Notes: generated by a model not told the origin, from the sequence alone. DNA of 64,000 nucleotides from Micromonospora sp. WMMD980 (GCF_029626035.1 NZ_JARUBE010000003.1:4030001-4094000), one strand, 5' to 3'. Positions 1-10,700 are shown, numbered from the stretch's first letter. Translations and numbers: made by a program.

Positions 1-909
1 CTGGCCTCGGTGCCCCGCTACCGTCGGTTCCTGCGGCGGGCACGACCCGACCTGGTGGTGACGAACTCGGTCGTGGTTCCGGCCGGCGCGCTCGCCGCCC
101 GGTCGGCGGGCGTCCGGCACGTGTGGACGGTCCGGGAGAGCCTGCTGACCAACCCGAGCCTCCGCTGTGCGCTGCCCCGCCGGACGATCGCCCGGATCGT
201 CGCCGCCCGCTCGGACGGTGTCGTCGCCATCTCGCGCTACGTCGCCGAGCAACTGCTGGCGGCGGCGCCCGACGCCGCACCGAAGCTGCGGGTGGTCCCA
301 CCCGCGGTGGAGCCCCGCGCGGCACCTCCCCCGGCCGGCGCCCGGGAGCCGGTCACACCCGGGCTGGCGAAGCTCGTGCTGCTCGGGCGGTTCACGCCGG
401 AGAAGGGGCAGGCGGACGCCGTCGAGGCGCTCGGGCGGTGCCTGCGGGCCGGGCGACCGCTGCGGCTGACGCTGGCCGGGGTCGGCGACCCGGCTGCCCG
501 GCGGGCCGTGCGGGAACTCGCCGAGCGGCACGGCGTCGGCCACCTCGTCGACGTGCACGCGTGGGTGGACGACCCGTACCCGCTGTACGCGGCGGCGGAC
601 GCGACCCTGATGCTCTCCCGCAACGAGGCGTTCGGGCGGGTGACGGTGGAGTCACTGCTGGCCGGCACTCCGGTGATCGGCTATCGGGCCGGCGCCACCA
701 CCGAGATCCTCGCCGACGGTGGCGGGGTGCTCGTCGCGCCGGATCCCGGGGAGCTGGCGCGGACCCTGCTGGGCCTGGCCGCCGACGCGGACGCCGTGGG
801 CCGGCTCCGGTCCGCCGCCGCCCGGCGGGCCGGCGCGCTGGCCGCCGTTCCCTCGTCCGCGTCGCGCTTCGTGTCCTACCTGGAGGAACTGCGGGCGGAC
901 CACCGGTGA
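1..909 (+). CDS. Glycosyltransferase family 4 protein (5' partial)
   Basis: The reading frame is open from the first base of the window, so the N-terminus is missing; 302 residues are visible. The C-terminal half is a typical GT-B nucleotide-sugar binding domain: a GRFTPEKGQ loop near residue 128, then RNEAFGRVTVES around residue 207, where the second E of the EX7E motif would contact the donor. This fold transfers a sugar from a nucleotide-sugar donor in the cytoplasm. The stop codon overlaps the GTG of the next gene (GTGA), so it is translationally coupled to an O-antigen-ligase-like gene and a Wzz-like gene. That context indicates exopolysaccharide or other surface glycan assembly. The sugar specificity cannot be read. 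Confidence 0.88.
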   Translation: MASVPRYRRFLRRARPDLVVTNSVVVPAGALAARSAGVRHVWTVRESLLTNPSLRCALPRRTIARIVAARSDGVVAISRYVAEQLLAAAPDAAPKLRVVPPAVEPRAAPPPAGAREPVTPGLAKLVLLGRFTPEKGQADAVEALGRCLRAGRPLRLTLAGVGDPAARRAVRELAERHGVGHLVDVHAWVDDPYPLYAAADATLMLSRNEAFGRVTVESLLAGTPVIGYRAGATTEILADGGGVLVAPDPGELARTLLGLAADADAVGRLRSAAARRAGALAAVPSSASRFVSYLEELRADHR

Positions 910-2288
910 CCCGGTCGTCGTGGTCGATCTGGCCGCCGGCCGCGCTGGCGCTGTCGGTCGGCCTGCTCGCCGGGTGGCGGCCCCTGCTGGCCGGCGTCGC
1001 GGCCCTGGTGGCGCTGGCCGGTTGGGCGCTGTGGGACCCGGCCCGGCTGAACCACGCGCTCTTCGCGGTGCTGTTCCTGGTGCCTGTCACGGTCCGGCTC
1101 GGCGGGTGGGACAAGCCGGTGTGGATGGTGCTGCTGACCGCGACCGCCATCGCCCTCTACGGCCGGCTCCAGCGCCTGCGCCCGGACGAGCCGCTCGGGT
1201 CCGCCGGGGCGGCCGCGTTCGCGCTGCCCGTCGCGGGCGTCCTCGCCGCGCCGGCGCACTGGAGCGGCCCGAAGGACCTGGTGTTCGCGCTCGCCCCGTT
1301 CGGCTGCTACGCGGTCGTCACCTGGCACGTGGTGGCGGAGGCCCGGCGGGACCCGGCGGCGTTCGTCCGGCTGGCCCGCTTCTTCGCCTGGCTGGGCGTG
1401 CCACTGGCGCTCCTCGCCGTGCACCAGCGGGTCACCGGGACCTGGCCGGTGCTGGACGAGTTGGCCACCAGCAACGCCTTCACCTCGTCGGCCGGCGCCG
1501 GCCGGTCGGTCGCCACGACCGGCCACCCGATCGTCTACGGCGCCTACTGCCTGATGTCGATGGGCGTCGCGCTCGCCCTGCGCGGCCGGGCCTGGCCGGT
1601 GCCGTTCGCCGCCGGCGTGGTCGGGCTGCTGCTCTCCGGCTCGCGCAGCGCCTGGATCGGGGTGGGGTGCGCCGGCGTGGTCTGGTATCTCACCCGCCGC
1701 CCCCGGCTGACCCGCCAAGGTGTCGCCGCGATCGCGGCGACCGCCGCCGGCGCGGTGGCGCTGGCGCTGGCCGGCCCGGCACCGGTGCGCGGCGCGGTCG
1801 ACATGGTTCGCGCCCGGATGTCCGACGTCGGCGGGTCCAGCTCCGCGACGGCCCGCTACCGCCGGTACGAGGTGGCGTGGGACGCGCTCACCGACGGTGT
1901 CGACCGGGTGCTGTTCGGTCTCGGGCCGGAGGCTCACGTCCGCTTCTTCCAGGAGGTGGGGATCGACGACCACCTGGCGCAGACGTTCGACAACAGCTTC
2001 CTCACCCTCTGGTACGACCTGGGCCTGGTGACGCTGCTGCCGTTCCTCGCGCTGCTGGTCATCCTCGTCGTCCGGACCCGGTCGCTGGCCGCCCGGCTGC
2101 TGGTGGTGGGCATGACGGCGCAGATCTTCTTCTTCGACTTCTATCTGTGGCCGTGTGCCGCGGCCGTGTTGATCCTGGCCGCCGGCCTGGCCGCGGCCGA
2201 CCGGGACGTCGACGCCGGCCACCGTCCGGCGACGCCGCTGGCAGTGGGGGCCGGGTCGCCGGCCGAGGCAGGGAAGGACCACACGTGA
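906..2288 (+). CDS. O-antigen ligase/Wzy-like polytopic membrane protein
   Basis: 460 residues, mostly hydrophobic, with about ten or more predicted membrane segments starting right after VTRSSWSIWPP. A longer periplasmic loop near residues 300-370 contains RARMSDVGGSSSATARYRRYEVAWDAL split by R/Y-rich stretches, as in the Wzy_C (O-antigen ligase/polymerase) family. Enzymes of this family join or polymerise lipid-linked glycans on the outer face of the membrane. The GTG start at 906 overlaps the preceding stop, and the TGA at 2286-2288 overlaps the next GTG, so three glycan genes form one tight operon. Family membership is fairly clear; whether it is a polymerase or a ligase is not. Confidence 0.8.
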   Translation: MTRSSWSIWPPAALALSVGLLAGWRPLLAGVAALVALAGWALWDPARLNHALFAVLFLVPVTVRLGGWDKPVWMVLLTATAIALYGRLQRLRPDEPLGSAGAAAFALPVAGVLAAPAHWSGPKDLVFALAPFGCYAVVTWHVVAEARRDPAAFVRLARFFAWLGVPLALLAVHQRVTGTWPVLDELATSNAFTSSAGAGRSVATTGHPIVYGAYCLMSMGVALALRGRAWPVPFAAGVVGLLLSGSRSAWIGVGCAGVVWYLTRRPRLTRQGVAAIAATAAGAVALALAGPAPVRGAVDMVRARMSDVGGSSSATARYRRYEVAWDALTDGVDRVLFGLGPEAHVRFFQEVGIDDHLAQTFDNSFLTLWYDLGLVTLLPFLALLVILVVRTRSLAARLLVVGMTAQIFFFDFYLWPCAAAVLILAAGLAAADRDVDAGHRPATPLAVGAGSPAEAGKDHT

Positions 2289-3691
2289 GGCTCATCGCCG
2301 CATCCCGACCGGCGGCCGGTCCCGGCTCGCCGGGGCCCGCGACGCGCGCCCGTGACGGCGTGCGGGCGGCCGTCGACCGTTCCCGCCTGACGGTCCGCCG
2401 GTGGGTCGAGCTGACGCCCCGGCAGCAGGTGCGGGCGCTGCGCCGCTACCGGTGGACGGCGCTGGTCCTGGTGCTGCTCGGCGGGGCCGGCGGCGGGCTG
2501 GCGGCCGCGGCGCAGGCCCCGGTCTACCGGGCGGAGGCACGGCTGCTGTGTTCGCCGAACTTCCCCACCAACGACGTCCGGCAGCTCGACACCGGCGGCA
2601 ACTACATCCTCCAGCGGGTCCGGTCGTACACCGAGGTGGCCGACAGCGCCGAGGTGGCGGCGGCGGTCACGGCGCGGCTGGGCCTGCCGTGGTCCCCGCC
2701 GGAGCTGCCGAACCGGGTCAGCGTGACCAGCCGGGCCAGCACCGCCGTGCTGACCGTCGTGGTGGAGGACGGCGACCCGGAGCGGGCCCGGGACATCGCC
2801 AACGCCGTCGCCGACGAGATTCCCGGCTACATCGCCCGGATCGAACGGCCGACCGGGGTGGACCGCTCGCCGGTCAAGGTCACCGTCGTCCGACCGGCGG
2901 TCGCCCCCGAGTCGCCGGACTCGCCCCGACCGCTGACCGACGTCGGCCTGGGTCTGGTGGGTGGGCTGGTGGTGGCGACGGCGACCGCGCTCGGCCGGTA
3001 CGCGCGCGACCCCGCCGTGCGGGACTCCCGGCATGCCGCCGAGGTGGCGGATCTCGTCCTGCTGGCCGACACCGGGCCGGTGAGCCCTGTCCCGCTCTCG
3101 CCCGAGCGGATGGCCGACCGGGCGGACGAACTGCGGCAGGTGCGGACGAACGTCCGCCTCCAGGCGGCCGGCGGCCCGCTGACCAGCCTCGCCGTGGTGG
3201 CACCCACCGCCGGCGCCACGGCGGCCGTCACCGCGGCCCACCTGGCGGTCGCGTTCGCCCAGGCCGGCGACCCGGTGGTGCTCGTCGACGTGGACCCCGG
3301 CCGCCGCTGGGCGCACGAGCTGTTCGGCGTCGGCGACGACGCCGGTCCCGCCACCGGCCTGGTCGACGGCTCGCCGGTGCGCGACGCGCTGGTGCGGTGG
3401 CGGCCGGAGCTGCCGCTGCACGTGCTGCCGGCCGGGCCGGCGCCGCTGGGCCCCGACCGGCTGGCCACGCTGGTGGCCGAGCTGCGCGCCGAGGAGACCC
3501 TGGTGGTCGTCGTGGGCCCGCCGCTGCTGTCGGACGCGGACACGCTGCTGCTGGTCGGGGCCACCGACGCCACGGTGGTCGCGGCCCGGGTCGGTTCGAC
3601 GGACGCGGACTCGCTCGCGACCGCCGTCCAGGTGTTGCGGCGGGTACCGGCGAACCTGCTCGGCCTGGTCACGGTGGGCCGCCCCGGATAG
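2285..3691 (+). CDS. Wzz/chain-length-determinant protein fused to degenerate BY-kinase-like domain
   Basis: 468 residues. The first membrane segment lies at about residues 58-80, a Wzz-type extracytoplasmic domain follows (QAPVYRAEARLLC onwards), and a second membrane segment is at about 215-240. The C-terminal third resembles the ParA/MinD-like P-loop of bacterial tyrosine kinases: the Walker B-like strand VVLVDVDPG is present. The Walker A site, however, reads APTAGATAAVTAA where GxGxxGK(S/T) is expected, so the phosphate-binding lysine is missing, and there is no C-terminal tyrosine cluster. It probably controls polysaccharide chain length as a scaffold and not as an active kinase. GTG start overlaps the previous stop. 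Confidence 0.75.
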   Translation: MRLIAASRPAAGPGSPGPATRARDGVRAAVDRSRLTVRRWVELTPRQQVRALRRYRWTALVLVLLGGAGGGLAAAAQAPVYRAEARLLCSPNFPTNDVRQLDTGGNYILQRVRSYTEVADSAEVAAAVTARLGLPWSPPELPNRVSVTSRASTAVLTVVVEDGDPERARDIANAVADEIPGYIARIERPTGVDRSPVKVTVVRPAVAPESPDSPRPLTDVGLGLVGGLVVATATALGRYARDPAVRDSRHAAEVADLVLLADTGPVSPVPLSPERMADRADELRQVRTNVRLQAAGGPLTSLAVVAPTAGATAAVTAAHLAVAFAQAGDPVVLVDVDPGRRWAHELFGVGDDAGPATGLVDGSPVRDALVRWRPELPLHVLPAGPAPLGPDRLATLVAELRAEETLVVVVGPPLLSDADTLLLVGATDATVVAARVGSTDADSLATAVQVLRRVPANLLGLVTVGRPG

Positions 3692-3739
3692 CCGGGAGCG
3701 GGTTCCCGCGCCGGCGGGACGCCACCTAGGCTGGTCGGA

Positions 3740-5029
3740 ATGAGGGATGACGTCGCGATGCTGTTGCGGCGGGCGACCTTCGGCCCCACGGCGTCCGAAG
3801 TGGAGGCGGCCCGCCGGGCCGGATATCCGGCCACCGTGGCACGGCTCACCTCGCCGGCCGGGCCGGATCGGGGCGCCGCCGCCGCGCCGGTGCCGGATCT
3901 CGGCCGGGACCCGTTCGACGACCTGCCCGACCCGACCGTCGAGCAGCGCACCGCCGCCGAGACGACCCGCCGGCAGCACACCGACGCCATCATCCGGTGG
4001 TGGCTCGACCGGCTCACCGTCGCCGACCACCAGGCCGCCGAGAAGCTGCTGTTCTTCTGGCACGGACACTGGGCCACCTCGATCCGCAAGGTGGGCAGCC
4101 CGCAGTTCATGCTGGCGCAGCACCAGAAGATGCGCGCCGCGCCGGACATCCGGGCGATGGCCCGCGCTCTCGTCTGCGACCCGGCGCTGGTCTACTGGCT
4201 CGACGGGCAGCTCAACACCAAGGACGCGCCGAACGAGAACCTGGCGCGCGAGCTGATGGAACTGTTCCTGCTGGGCATCGGCACCTACACCGAACGCGAC
4301 GTCAAGGAGGCGGGGCGGGCGCTGACCGGCTGGCGGACCGACCTCGGCGTACCGGCCACCGCGATCTTCTTCCCGGAGGACCACGACGCCCGGCCCAAGA
4401 CGATCCTCGGCACCACCGCCGCGTTCGACGCGTTCACCCTGGTCGACCATCTGATCGACCGGCCGGAGTGCGCCCGGTTCGTCGCCACCCGCATGTGGTT
4501 CCGCTACGGCTCGTCGACCGAGCCGATCGGCCGCTCCACCGAGCGGCGGATGGTGGCGGCGTTTCCGGTGGGCGTCCGGATGCTGCGGGCCCTGTTCTCC
4601 GACGACGAGTTCCGGTCGGGCCGGCACCGGATGGTCAAGCAACCGGTGGAGTGGTTGGTGGGCGTCCTGCGGCAGCTCGGCCTGCGGCCGGCGCAGCTCT
4701 CCGGGGAGACGCTGCACCAGCTCACCACCGGCCTGGGCGGGCTCGGGCAGGTGCCGTTCGCGCCGCCGAGCGTGGGCGGTTGGCCGGCCGGCACGGCCTG
4801 GCTCAGCTCGGCGGCGGCGCAGATCCGGCTGGGCCTGGCGGACCTGCTCGCCGGGCTCGCGTACGTCGAGCGCGGCGAGGACGTCGACCGGATGAACCCG
4901 GAGAAGCTGGCCGAGGTGCTCGCCGTGGACACCTGGACCAACCGCACCTACCAGGCCCTGAAGCGGGCGGGCGGCCCTCGGCAGCTCCTCACCCTCGGCC
5001 TGGTGAGTCCGGAATACCTGGTGGACTGA
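3740..5029 (+). CDS. DUF1800 domain-containing protein
   Basis: 429 residues with the hallmarks of the DUF1800 family: LRRATFGPTASEVEAA at the N-terminus, FFWHGHW near residue 108, NENLARELMELFLLGIG near 166-182 and a C-terminal GGWPAGTAWL. No signal peptide is visible. DUF1800 proteins are almost always encoded next to DUF1501 proteins, as here, with only 1 bp between the two genes. Their biochemical role is not established; the pair is often linked to secreted or envelope-associated products. The ATG at 3740 is the only sensible start. The preceding stop at 3691 leaves 48 bp, so it may have its own promoter. Confidence 0.88.
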   Translation: MRDDVAMLLRRATFGPTASEVEAARRAGYPATVARLTSPAGPDRGAAAAPVPDLGRDPFDDLPDPTVEQRTAAETTRRQHTDAIIRWWLDRLTVADHQAAEKLLFFWHGHWATSIRKVGSPQFMLAQHQKMRAAPDIRAMARALVCDPALVYWLDGQLNTKDAPNENLARELMELFLLGIGTYTERDVKEAGRALTGWRTDLGVPATAIFFPEDHDARPKTILGTTAAFDAFTLVDHLIDRPECARFVATRMWFRYGSSTEPIGRSTERRMVAAFPVGVRMLRALFSDDEFRSGRHRMVKQPVEWLVGVLRQLGLRPAQLSGETLHQLTTGLGGLGQVPFAPPSVGGWPAGTAWLSSAAAQIRLGLADLLAGLAYVERGEDVDRMNPEKLAEVLAVDTWTNRTYQALKRAGGPRQLLTLGLVSPEYLVD

Positions 5030-5030
5030 G

Positions 5031-6281
5031 ATGGACGCGCTGACCCGTCGCCGGTTCCTGCTCGCCTCCACCGCGGCCGGTGGCGCCGCCGCGGTCGCCG
5101 CCGGCGGCATCGGGCTGGCCGACCTCCTCGCCACCGCGCGGGGCCGGGGGTCCGAACCGGAGGACCGGACCGACCGTCTGGTGGTGGTCACGCTCTACGG
5201 CGGCAACGACGGGCTCAACACGGTCGTGCCGTACGCCGACCCGGCGTACCACTCGGCCCGGCCGGAGCTGGCCTACGACCCGGAGCGGGTGCTGCGGCTC
5301 GACGACGCGCTCGGCCTCAACCCGGTCCTCACCGGGCTGAAGCGCCTCTGGGACCGCGGGCAGTTGGGCATCGTGCTGGGCGTCGGCTATCCCCGGCCGG
5401 ACCGCAGCCACTTCCGGTCGATGGACATCTGGCAGACCGCGTCGCCCGCGCAACCGGTCGCGACGGGCTGGGTGGGCCGCTGGCTCGACGGCACCCGCGC
5501 CTCCGCCGAGGCGGCCGTCAGCTTCGAGCCGGTGCTGCCGCCGCTGCTGGTCGGCGAGCGGCGGTCCGGCGCCTGTGTGGCCCTCGGTGGCCTGCGGTTG
5601 CCGCCCGGCGTCGACACCGGCATGGTGGCCGCGTTGGGTGAGGTCCAGGACGGCGAGTCCGAGTTGCAGATGCGCGCGGCGCAGGCGTACCGGGACCTGC
5701 TGGACGTGGACGCGCTGGTCCGGCAGGCCGACCACCGCGAGGCGGCCACGGATCCGGCGGACCGTCCGATCGCCACCGCGACCGGCGGCGCGGTCTCCCT
5801 GGCCGCGCAGCTCGCGCTGGTGGCCCGCTGCGTGGAGGCGGGGGTGCCCACCCGGGTCTACTCGGTGAGCCTGGGCGGGTTCGACACCCACGCCCAGGAG
5901 CGGGTCGGGCAGGAGGCGCTGCTCGGCCGGCTCGACGAGGCGTTGTCGTCGTTCACCGACCGGCTCGGCCGGACGGCGGCGGGCCGGCGGGTGACGGTGG
6001 TGGTCTACAGCGAGTTCGGCCGTCGGGTCCGGGCCAACGCGTCCGACGGCACCGACCACGGCACCGCCGGTCCGGTGTTCGTGCTGGGCCCCCGGGTGGC
6101 GGGCGGGCTGCACGGCGAGCAGCCGAGCCTGACCGACCTCGACGCCGGCGATCTCAAGGCGACAACGGATTTCCGCGACGTCTTCGGCACGCTGCTGGCG
6201 ACCGTGCTGCACGCCGAGCCGGCCCGCTACCTGGGCGGCTACCGGCCGAAGCCGCTGTCGCTCCTGCGCGCCGACGGCTGA
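5031..6281 (+). CDS. DUF1501 domain-containing protein, Tat-exported
   Basis: 416 residues. The N-terminus, MDALTRRRFLLASTAAGG, carries a twin-arginine motif (RRRFLL) followed by an Ala/Gly-rich hydrophobic stretch, so export of a folded protein by Tat is likely. The body matches DUF1501, an alkaline-phosphatase-like fold: LVVVTLYGGNDGLNTVVPY near residue 50, SHFRSMDIWQTA near 127, GGFDTHAQE near 283 and SEFGRRVRANASDGTDHG near 325. The last motif holds the D and H residues that would bind metal in the alkaline phosphatase superfamily. It follows the DUF1800 gene directly and probably acts with it. Substrate unknown. Confidence 0.88.
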   Translation: MDALTRRRFLLASTAAGGAAAVAAGGIGLADLLATARGRGSEPEDRTDRLVVVTLYGGNDGLNTVVPYADPAYHSARPELAYDPERVLRLDDALGLNPVLTGLKRLWDRGQLGIVLGVGYPRPDRSHFRSMDIWQTASPAQPVATGWVGRWLDGTRASAEAAVSFEPVLPPLLVGERRSGACVALGGLRLPPGVDTGMVAALGEVQDGESELQMRAAQAYRDLLDVDALVRQADHREAATDPADRPIATATGGAVSLAAQLALVARCVEAGVPTRVYSVSLGGFDTHAQERVGQEALLGRLDEALSSFTDRLGRTAAGRRVTVVVYSEFGRRVRANASDGTDHGTAGPVFVLGPRVAGGLHGEQPSLTDLDAGDLKATTDFRDVFGTLLATVLHAEPARYLGGYRPKPLSLLRADG

Positions 6282-6289
6282 GACCGGGC

Positions 6290-8110
6290 TCAGCCCCGGG
6301 CGCGGGAGCGGGCCGCCACCGCCAGGGCGACGAGCGTCACCAGCAGCGCCACGCCGAGCCCGACGAGCACGAACACGGCCCAGTTCGGGAACGTCTGCGC
6401 GCGGTCCGCGATGGCCTGCCGGTCGTCGGCGTTGCCGCGGTACGTCTGGGCCACGTGGTTGGTGGGCGAGTCGGTCACCGTGGCGCGAAGCTGCCGGATC
6501 GCGGCCGGGTACTGGCCGGCGAAGTAGGCGTCCAGGCCGCTGCGGTAGCGCCTGTCGACGCTGCCCAACTCGGCGGTGACCCCGGCCTCGGCGAGCAGCA
6601 AGCCGAGCGTGGTCGCCGGCACCACCACGCGGTTCGCCTTGGTGGCGGACGACTCGTCGTTGTCGAGCATGCCGACGACCCGGCCGCTCGTGTCGACGAC
6701 CGGTCCGCCCCGGGAGTGGCTGCCGACGTCGTCGTTGAGCCGGAACACCGACACCGGTCCCTGGCTGCCCCAGGCGGTCACGGTCACCTGCTTCGAGGCG
6801 ACGGTGTAGGTGGCGGTGCGGGGGTCCTTCTCGCTCGTGGCGTAGCCGATCGACAGCAGCGACGCACCCGGCTGGATCTCGGCGGTGGTGTTCAGCTCCG
6901 CGACGGGCAGGTGGTCGTCGGCGAGCTTGACCAGCGCGACGTTGCCGGCGGCGGCGTCCCACGTCCGGACGATCTCACCGGGGATCGCCGGGGCCTCGGT
7001 GCGGTTGCCCCGGCTCACGTTGAGCTGCCCGAAGAGCCGGACCTGCGGCTCCGGCTGGGAGTCGACGCCGGTGAGCACCGTGGTACGCAGCTTCGCCGCC
7101 ACGTACGAGTCGAGGGCGGCGGATTCGAGCTTCTTCTCCGCGATCAGCGTCTGGCCCAGCGCGTAGAGGGCGTTCTGCCGGGCCGTGTCGGTGGCCGGCC
7201 GGACGCAGAGGTTGTTGGTCAGCACGTGGCCGGCGGGGCTGACCACGAAGCCGCTGCACCGGCGGTTGAAGGTGACCGGCCCGGCCCGCAGGGGCGCCTT
7301 GGTCACCTTGTCGCGCAGGTATCCGGTGAACACGACCTCCACGTAGACCACCGCCGGTGAGGCGATGGCGGTGGCGCGTTCCTCCAGTGTGTACGGGGGC
7401 GGCGGCGGGTCGTTGTCGCTCGTGCCGGCGAGCGCGACCACGCCGCCGGCGGCGACGAGGAGCAGCACGGCCAGCGCCACCAGGGCTCGCAGCCCGCCGG
7501 TGCGGCGCGGGCGGGGCGTACTGGGCACGATGCGGCGCTGCGGCGCGGTGAACGGGTCGACCGGGGGTCCGCTGACCGGCGGGGACGACACCTGGTGCGG
7601 CACCGCCGACGTCGGCGTGGGCGCGGGCGAGACGGGCTGCGGCGGCGCGGAGACCGGCTGCGGCCCGACCGGGGCGTGCATCGCCCACGGCAGCGGCGCG
7701 CCGGAGGTCGGGGTGGCGCCGGAGACCGGCATCGCCGAGACCGACTCGGGCAGGTCGGCCACCGGGCCGGCCTCGGGGATCAGGATCTCCGCCTCCGCCT
7801 CGGCCGGGTGCAGGTCCATGCCGAGGTTCTGGAACAGGCGCTGCCCGCCCATCCCCTCCTCGGCGGGGTACGCCGCCCACGGCGTCGCGGCGGCGAAGTC
7901 GGCGTTGACGTAGCGCTGGCCGCCGGGGGTCAGCGCCATGGCGTTGGCGGCGTTGGCGAAGGCCTCCCGCCACGGCGGGTCGGTCGCGGCGGCGCCCGCC
8001 AGCACGGCCACCGTGACCAACCGGTCCTGCCCGTCGATGGCCCACCACACCTTGCCCACCTGGCAGACGCCGATCGCCTCGGTGAACCTGTACGGACCAA
8101 CCGGTTGCAT
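6290..8110 (-). CDS. Membrane protein: kinase-like N-lobe + trypsin-like (probably inactive) domain
   Basis: 606 residues. Residues 1-55 (VGPYRFTEAIG, GKVWWAID) resemble only the N-lobe of a Ser/Thr protein kinase. A Pro-rich linker follows, a membrane segment at about 206-230, then a trypsin/HtrA-like domain and a second membrane segment near the C-terminus. In the protease domain the usual TNAHC reads TNNLC (His lost) and the GNSGGP loop reads HSRGGPV (Ser position occupied by Arg). I infer a pseudoprotease, perhaps a sensor or scaffold. The ATG at 8110 is preferred over a GTG 21 bp upstream because GAGGAG lies 8 bp before it. Divergent from the hut regulator. Confidence 0.75.
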   Translation of the reverse strand: MQPVGPYRFTEAIGVCQVGKVWWAIDGQDRLVTVAVLAGAAATDPPWREAFANAANAMALTPGGQRYVNADFAAATPWAAYPAEEGMGGQRLFQNLGMDLHPAEAEAEILIPEAGPVADLPESVSAMPVSGATPTSGAPLPWAMHAPVGPQPVSAPPQPVSPAPTPTSAVPHQVSSPPVSGPPVDPFTAPQRRIVPSTPRPRRTGGLRALVALAVLLLVAAGGVVALAGTSDNDPPPPPYTLEERATAIASPAVVYVEVVFTGYLRDKVTKAPLRAGPVTFNRRCSGFVVSPAGHVLTNNLCVRPATDTARQNALYALGQTLIAEKKLESAALDSYVAAKLRTTVLTGVDSQPEPQVRLFGQLNVSRGNRTEAPAIPGEIVRTWDAAAGNVALVKLADDHLPVAELNTTAEIQPGASLLSIGYATSEKDPRTATYTVASKQVTVTAWGSQGPVSVFRLNDDVGSHSRGGPVVDTSGRVVGMLDNDESSATKANRVVVPATTLGLLLAEAGVTAELGSVDRRYRSGLDAYFAGQYPAAIRQLRATVTDSPTNHVAQTYRGNADDRQAIADRAQTFPNWAVFVLVGLGVALLVTLVALAVAARSRARG

Positions 8111-8165
8111 GCGTCCCACTCCTCTGCTCACCCGCCGTGCGGATAGTACAGAGCGCTTGCGCGAT

Positions 8166-8184
8166 GAAATTTTCTATGCATAGA
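8166..8184. promoter_or_regulatory. Overlapping palindromes, putative operator of the RpiR-type hut regulator
   Basis: A perfect 12-bp palindrome TCTATGCATAGA (8173-8184) overlaps a 9-bp odd palindrome GAAATTTTC (8166-8174). It lies 8 bp before the ATG of the regulator gene in an 82-bp divergent intergenic region, and is strikingly AT-rich for this genome. RpiR-family regulators bind short AT-rich palindromes, so autoregulation and control of the divergent membrane protein are plausible. There is no Shine-Dalgarno between it and the ATG, so the transcript could be leaderless. Function inferred from position. Confidence 0.55.
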
Positions 8185-8192
8185 GTCTCGCC

Positions 8193-9041
8193 ATGAATGA
8201 AGGCAGCGCGGCCGGCGCCGATCGCCTGCTCGACCTGCTGCACGGCGCCCGGCTCACCCCCACCCAACGCCGCATCGCGCACTGCCTGGTCCGGCACAGC
8301 GGCGCGGTCGCCTATCTGTCCGCGGCCGAGGTGGCCGAGCTGGCCGGCGTCAGCCAGCCGTCGGTGACCCGGTTCGCCATGGCGCTCGGGCACGACGGCT
8401 ACCCCGCGCTCCGCCGCAAGCTGCGGGAACTCACCATCACCACGGCCGGCGACCGGGCCGACGCCGGAAACGCGCTGCAACGGGCCGTGCGTGCCGAGAC
8501 GGACAACCTGGACCGGCTCGCCGGGCAGCTCGCCGACGCGGACCGGATCGCCGAGGTGGGCAGGTTGCTCGCCGCCAGCCGTCCACTGCCGGTGCTCGGG
8601 TTGCGCGCGGCCGCGCCGCTGGCCGCCTACTTCGCGTACTTCGCCGCGAAGGTGCACCCCGACGTGCGCGTCCTCGACCACGGCGGCAGCATGCTCGCCG
8701 ACCGCCTCGACCAGGCGGTCGCGGCCGGCGCCACCGCGCTGCTCGCGTTCGTGCTGCCGCGCTATCCGCGGGAGACGCTCGACGCGCTGCGCGAGGCCCG
8801 GGACGCCGGGCTGACCGTCGTGGCGATCACCGACTCGCCGGTGAGCCCGGCCACCGAGCACGCCGAGGTGGTGCTCCCCGCCGCCGTCGGCACCGACCTG
8901 GTCTTCGACCTGCACACCGCACCGATGACGCTGGCCATGGTGGTGTTGCAGGCGATCTGCGACGCCGCCCCGGCCGAGACCCAGACCCGGCTCGAGGCGT
9001 TCGAGTCGTCCGCCGCCCGCCGCCAGTTGTTCCTCGGCTGA
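8193..9041 (+). CDS. MurR/RpiR family transcriptional regulator of the hut cluster
   Basis: 282 residues. The N-terminal RpiR helix-turn-helix covers about residues 1-80 (LTPTQRRIAHCLV, then AAEVAELAGVSQPSVTRFA) and the C-terminal SIS domain covers about 115-260 (RPLPVLGLRAAAPLAAYFAY, LVVAITDSPVSP region). SIS domains usually bind phosphosugars, but in this position a histidine-pathway intermediate is a possible ligand. The gene lies 12 bp upstream of hutU and in the same direction, so it probably controls the catabolic operon and, through the palindromes in front of it, itself. Whether it represses or activates cannot be read from the sequence. Confidence 0.88.
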   Translation: MNEGSAAGADRLLDLLHGARLTPTQRRIAHCLVRHSGAVAYLSAAEVAELAGVSQPSVTRFAMALGHDGYPALRRKLRELTITTAGDRADAGNALQRAVRAETDNLDRLAGQLADADRIAEVGRLLAASRPLPVLGLRAAAPLAAYFAYFAAKVHPDVRVLDHGGSMLADRLDQAVAAGATALLAFVLPRYPRETLDALREARDAGLTVVAITDSPVSPATEHAEVVLPAAVGTDLVFDLHTAPMTLAMVVLQAICDAAPAETQTRLEAFESSAARRQLFLG

Positions 9042-9053
9042 GAGGAGTACGAG

Positions 9054-10696
<1,643 letters not shown>

Positions 10697-10700
<4 letters not shown>

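Noticed and set aside
876..2282. Long antisense frame opposite the O-antigen-ligase-like gene
   Set aside because: Typical GC-rich shadow of a membrane protein gene; no motifs, and composition is His/Gln/Arg-biased.
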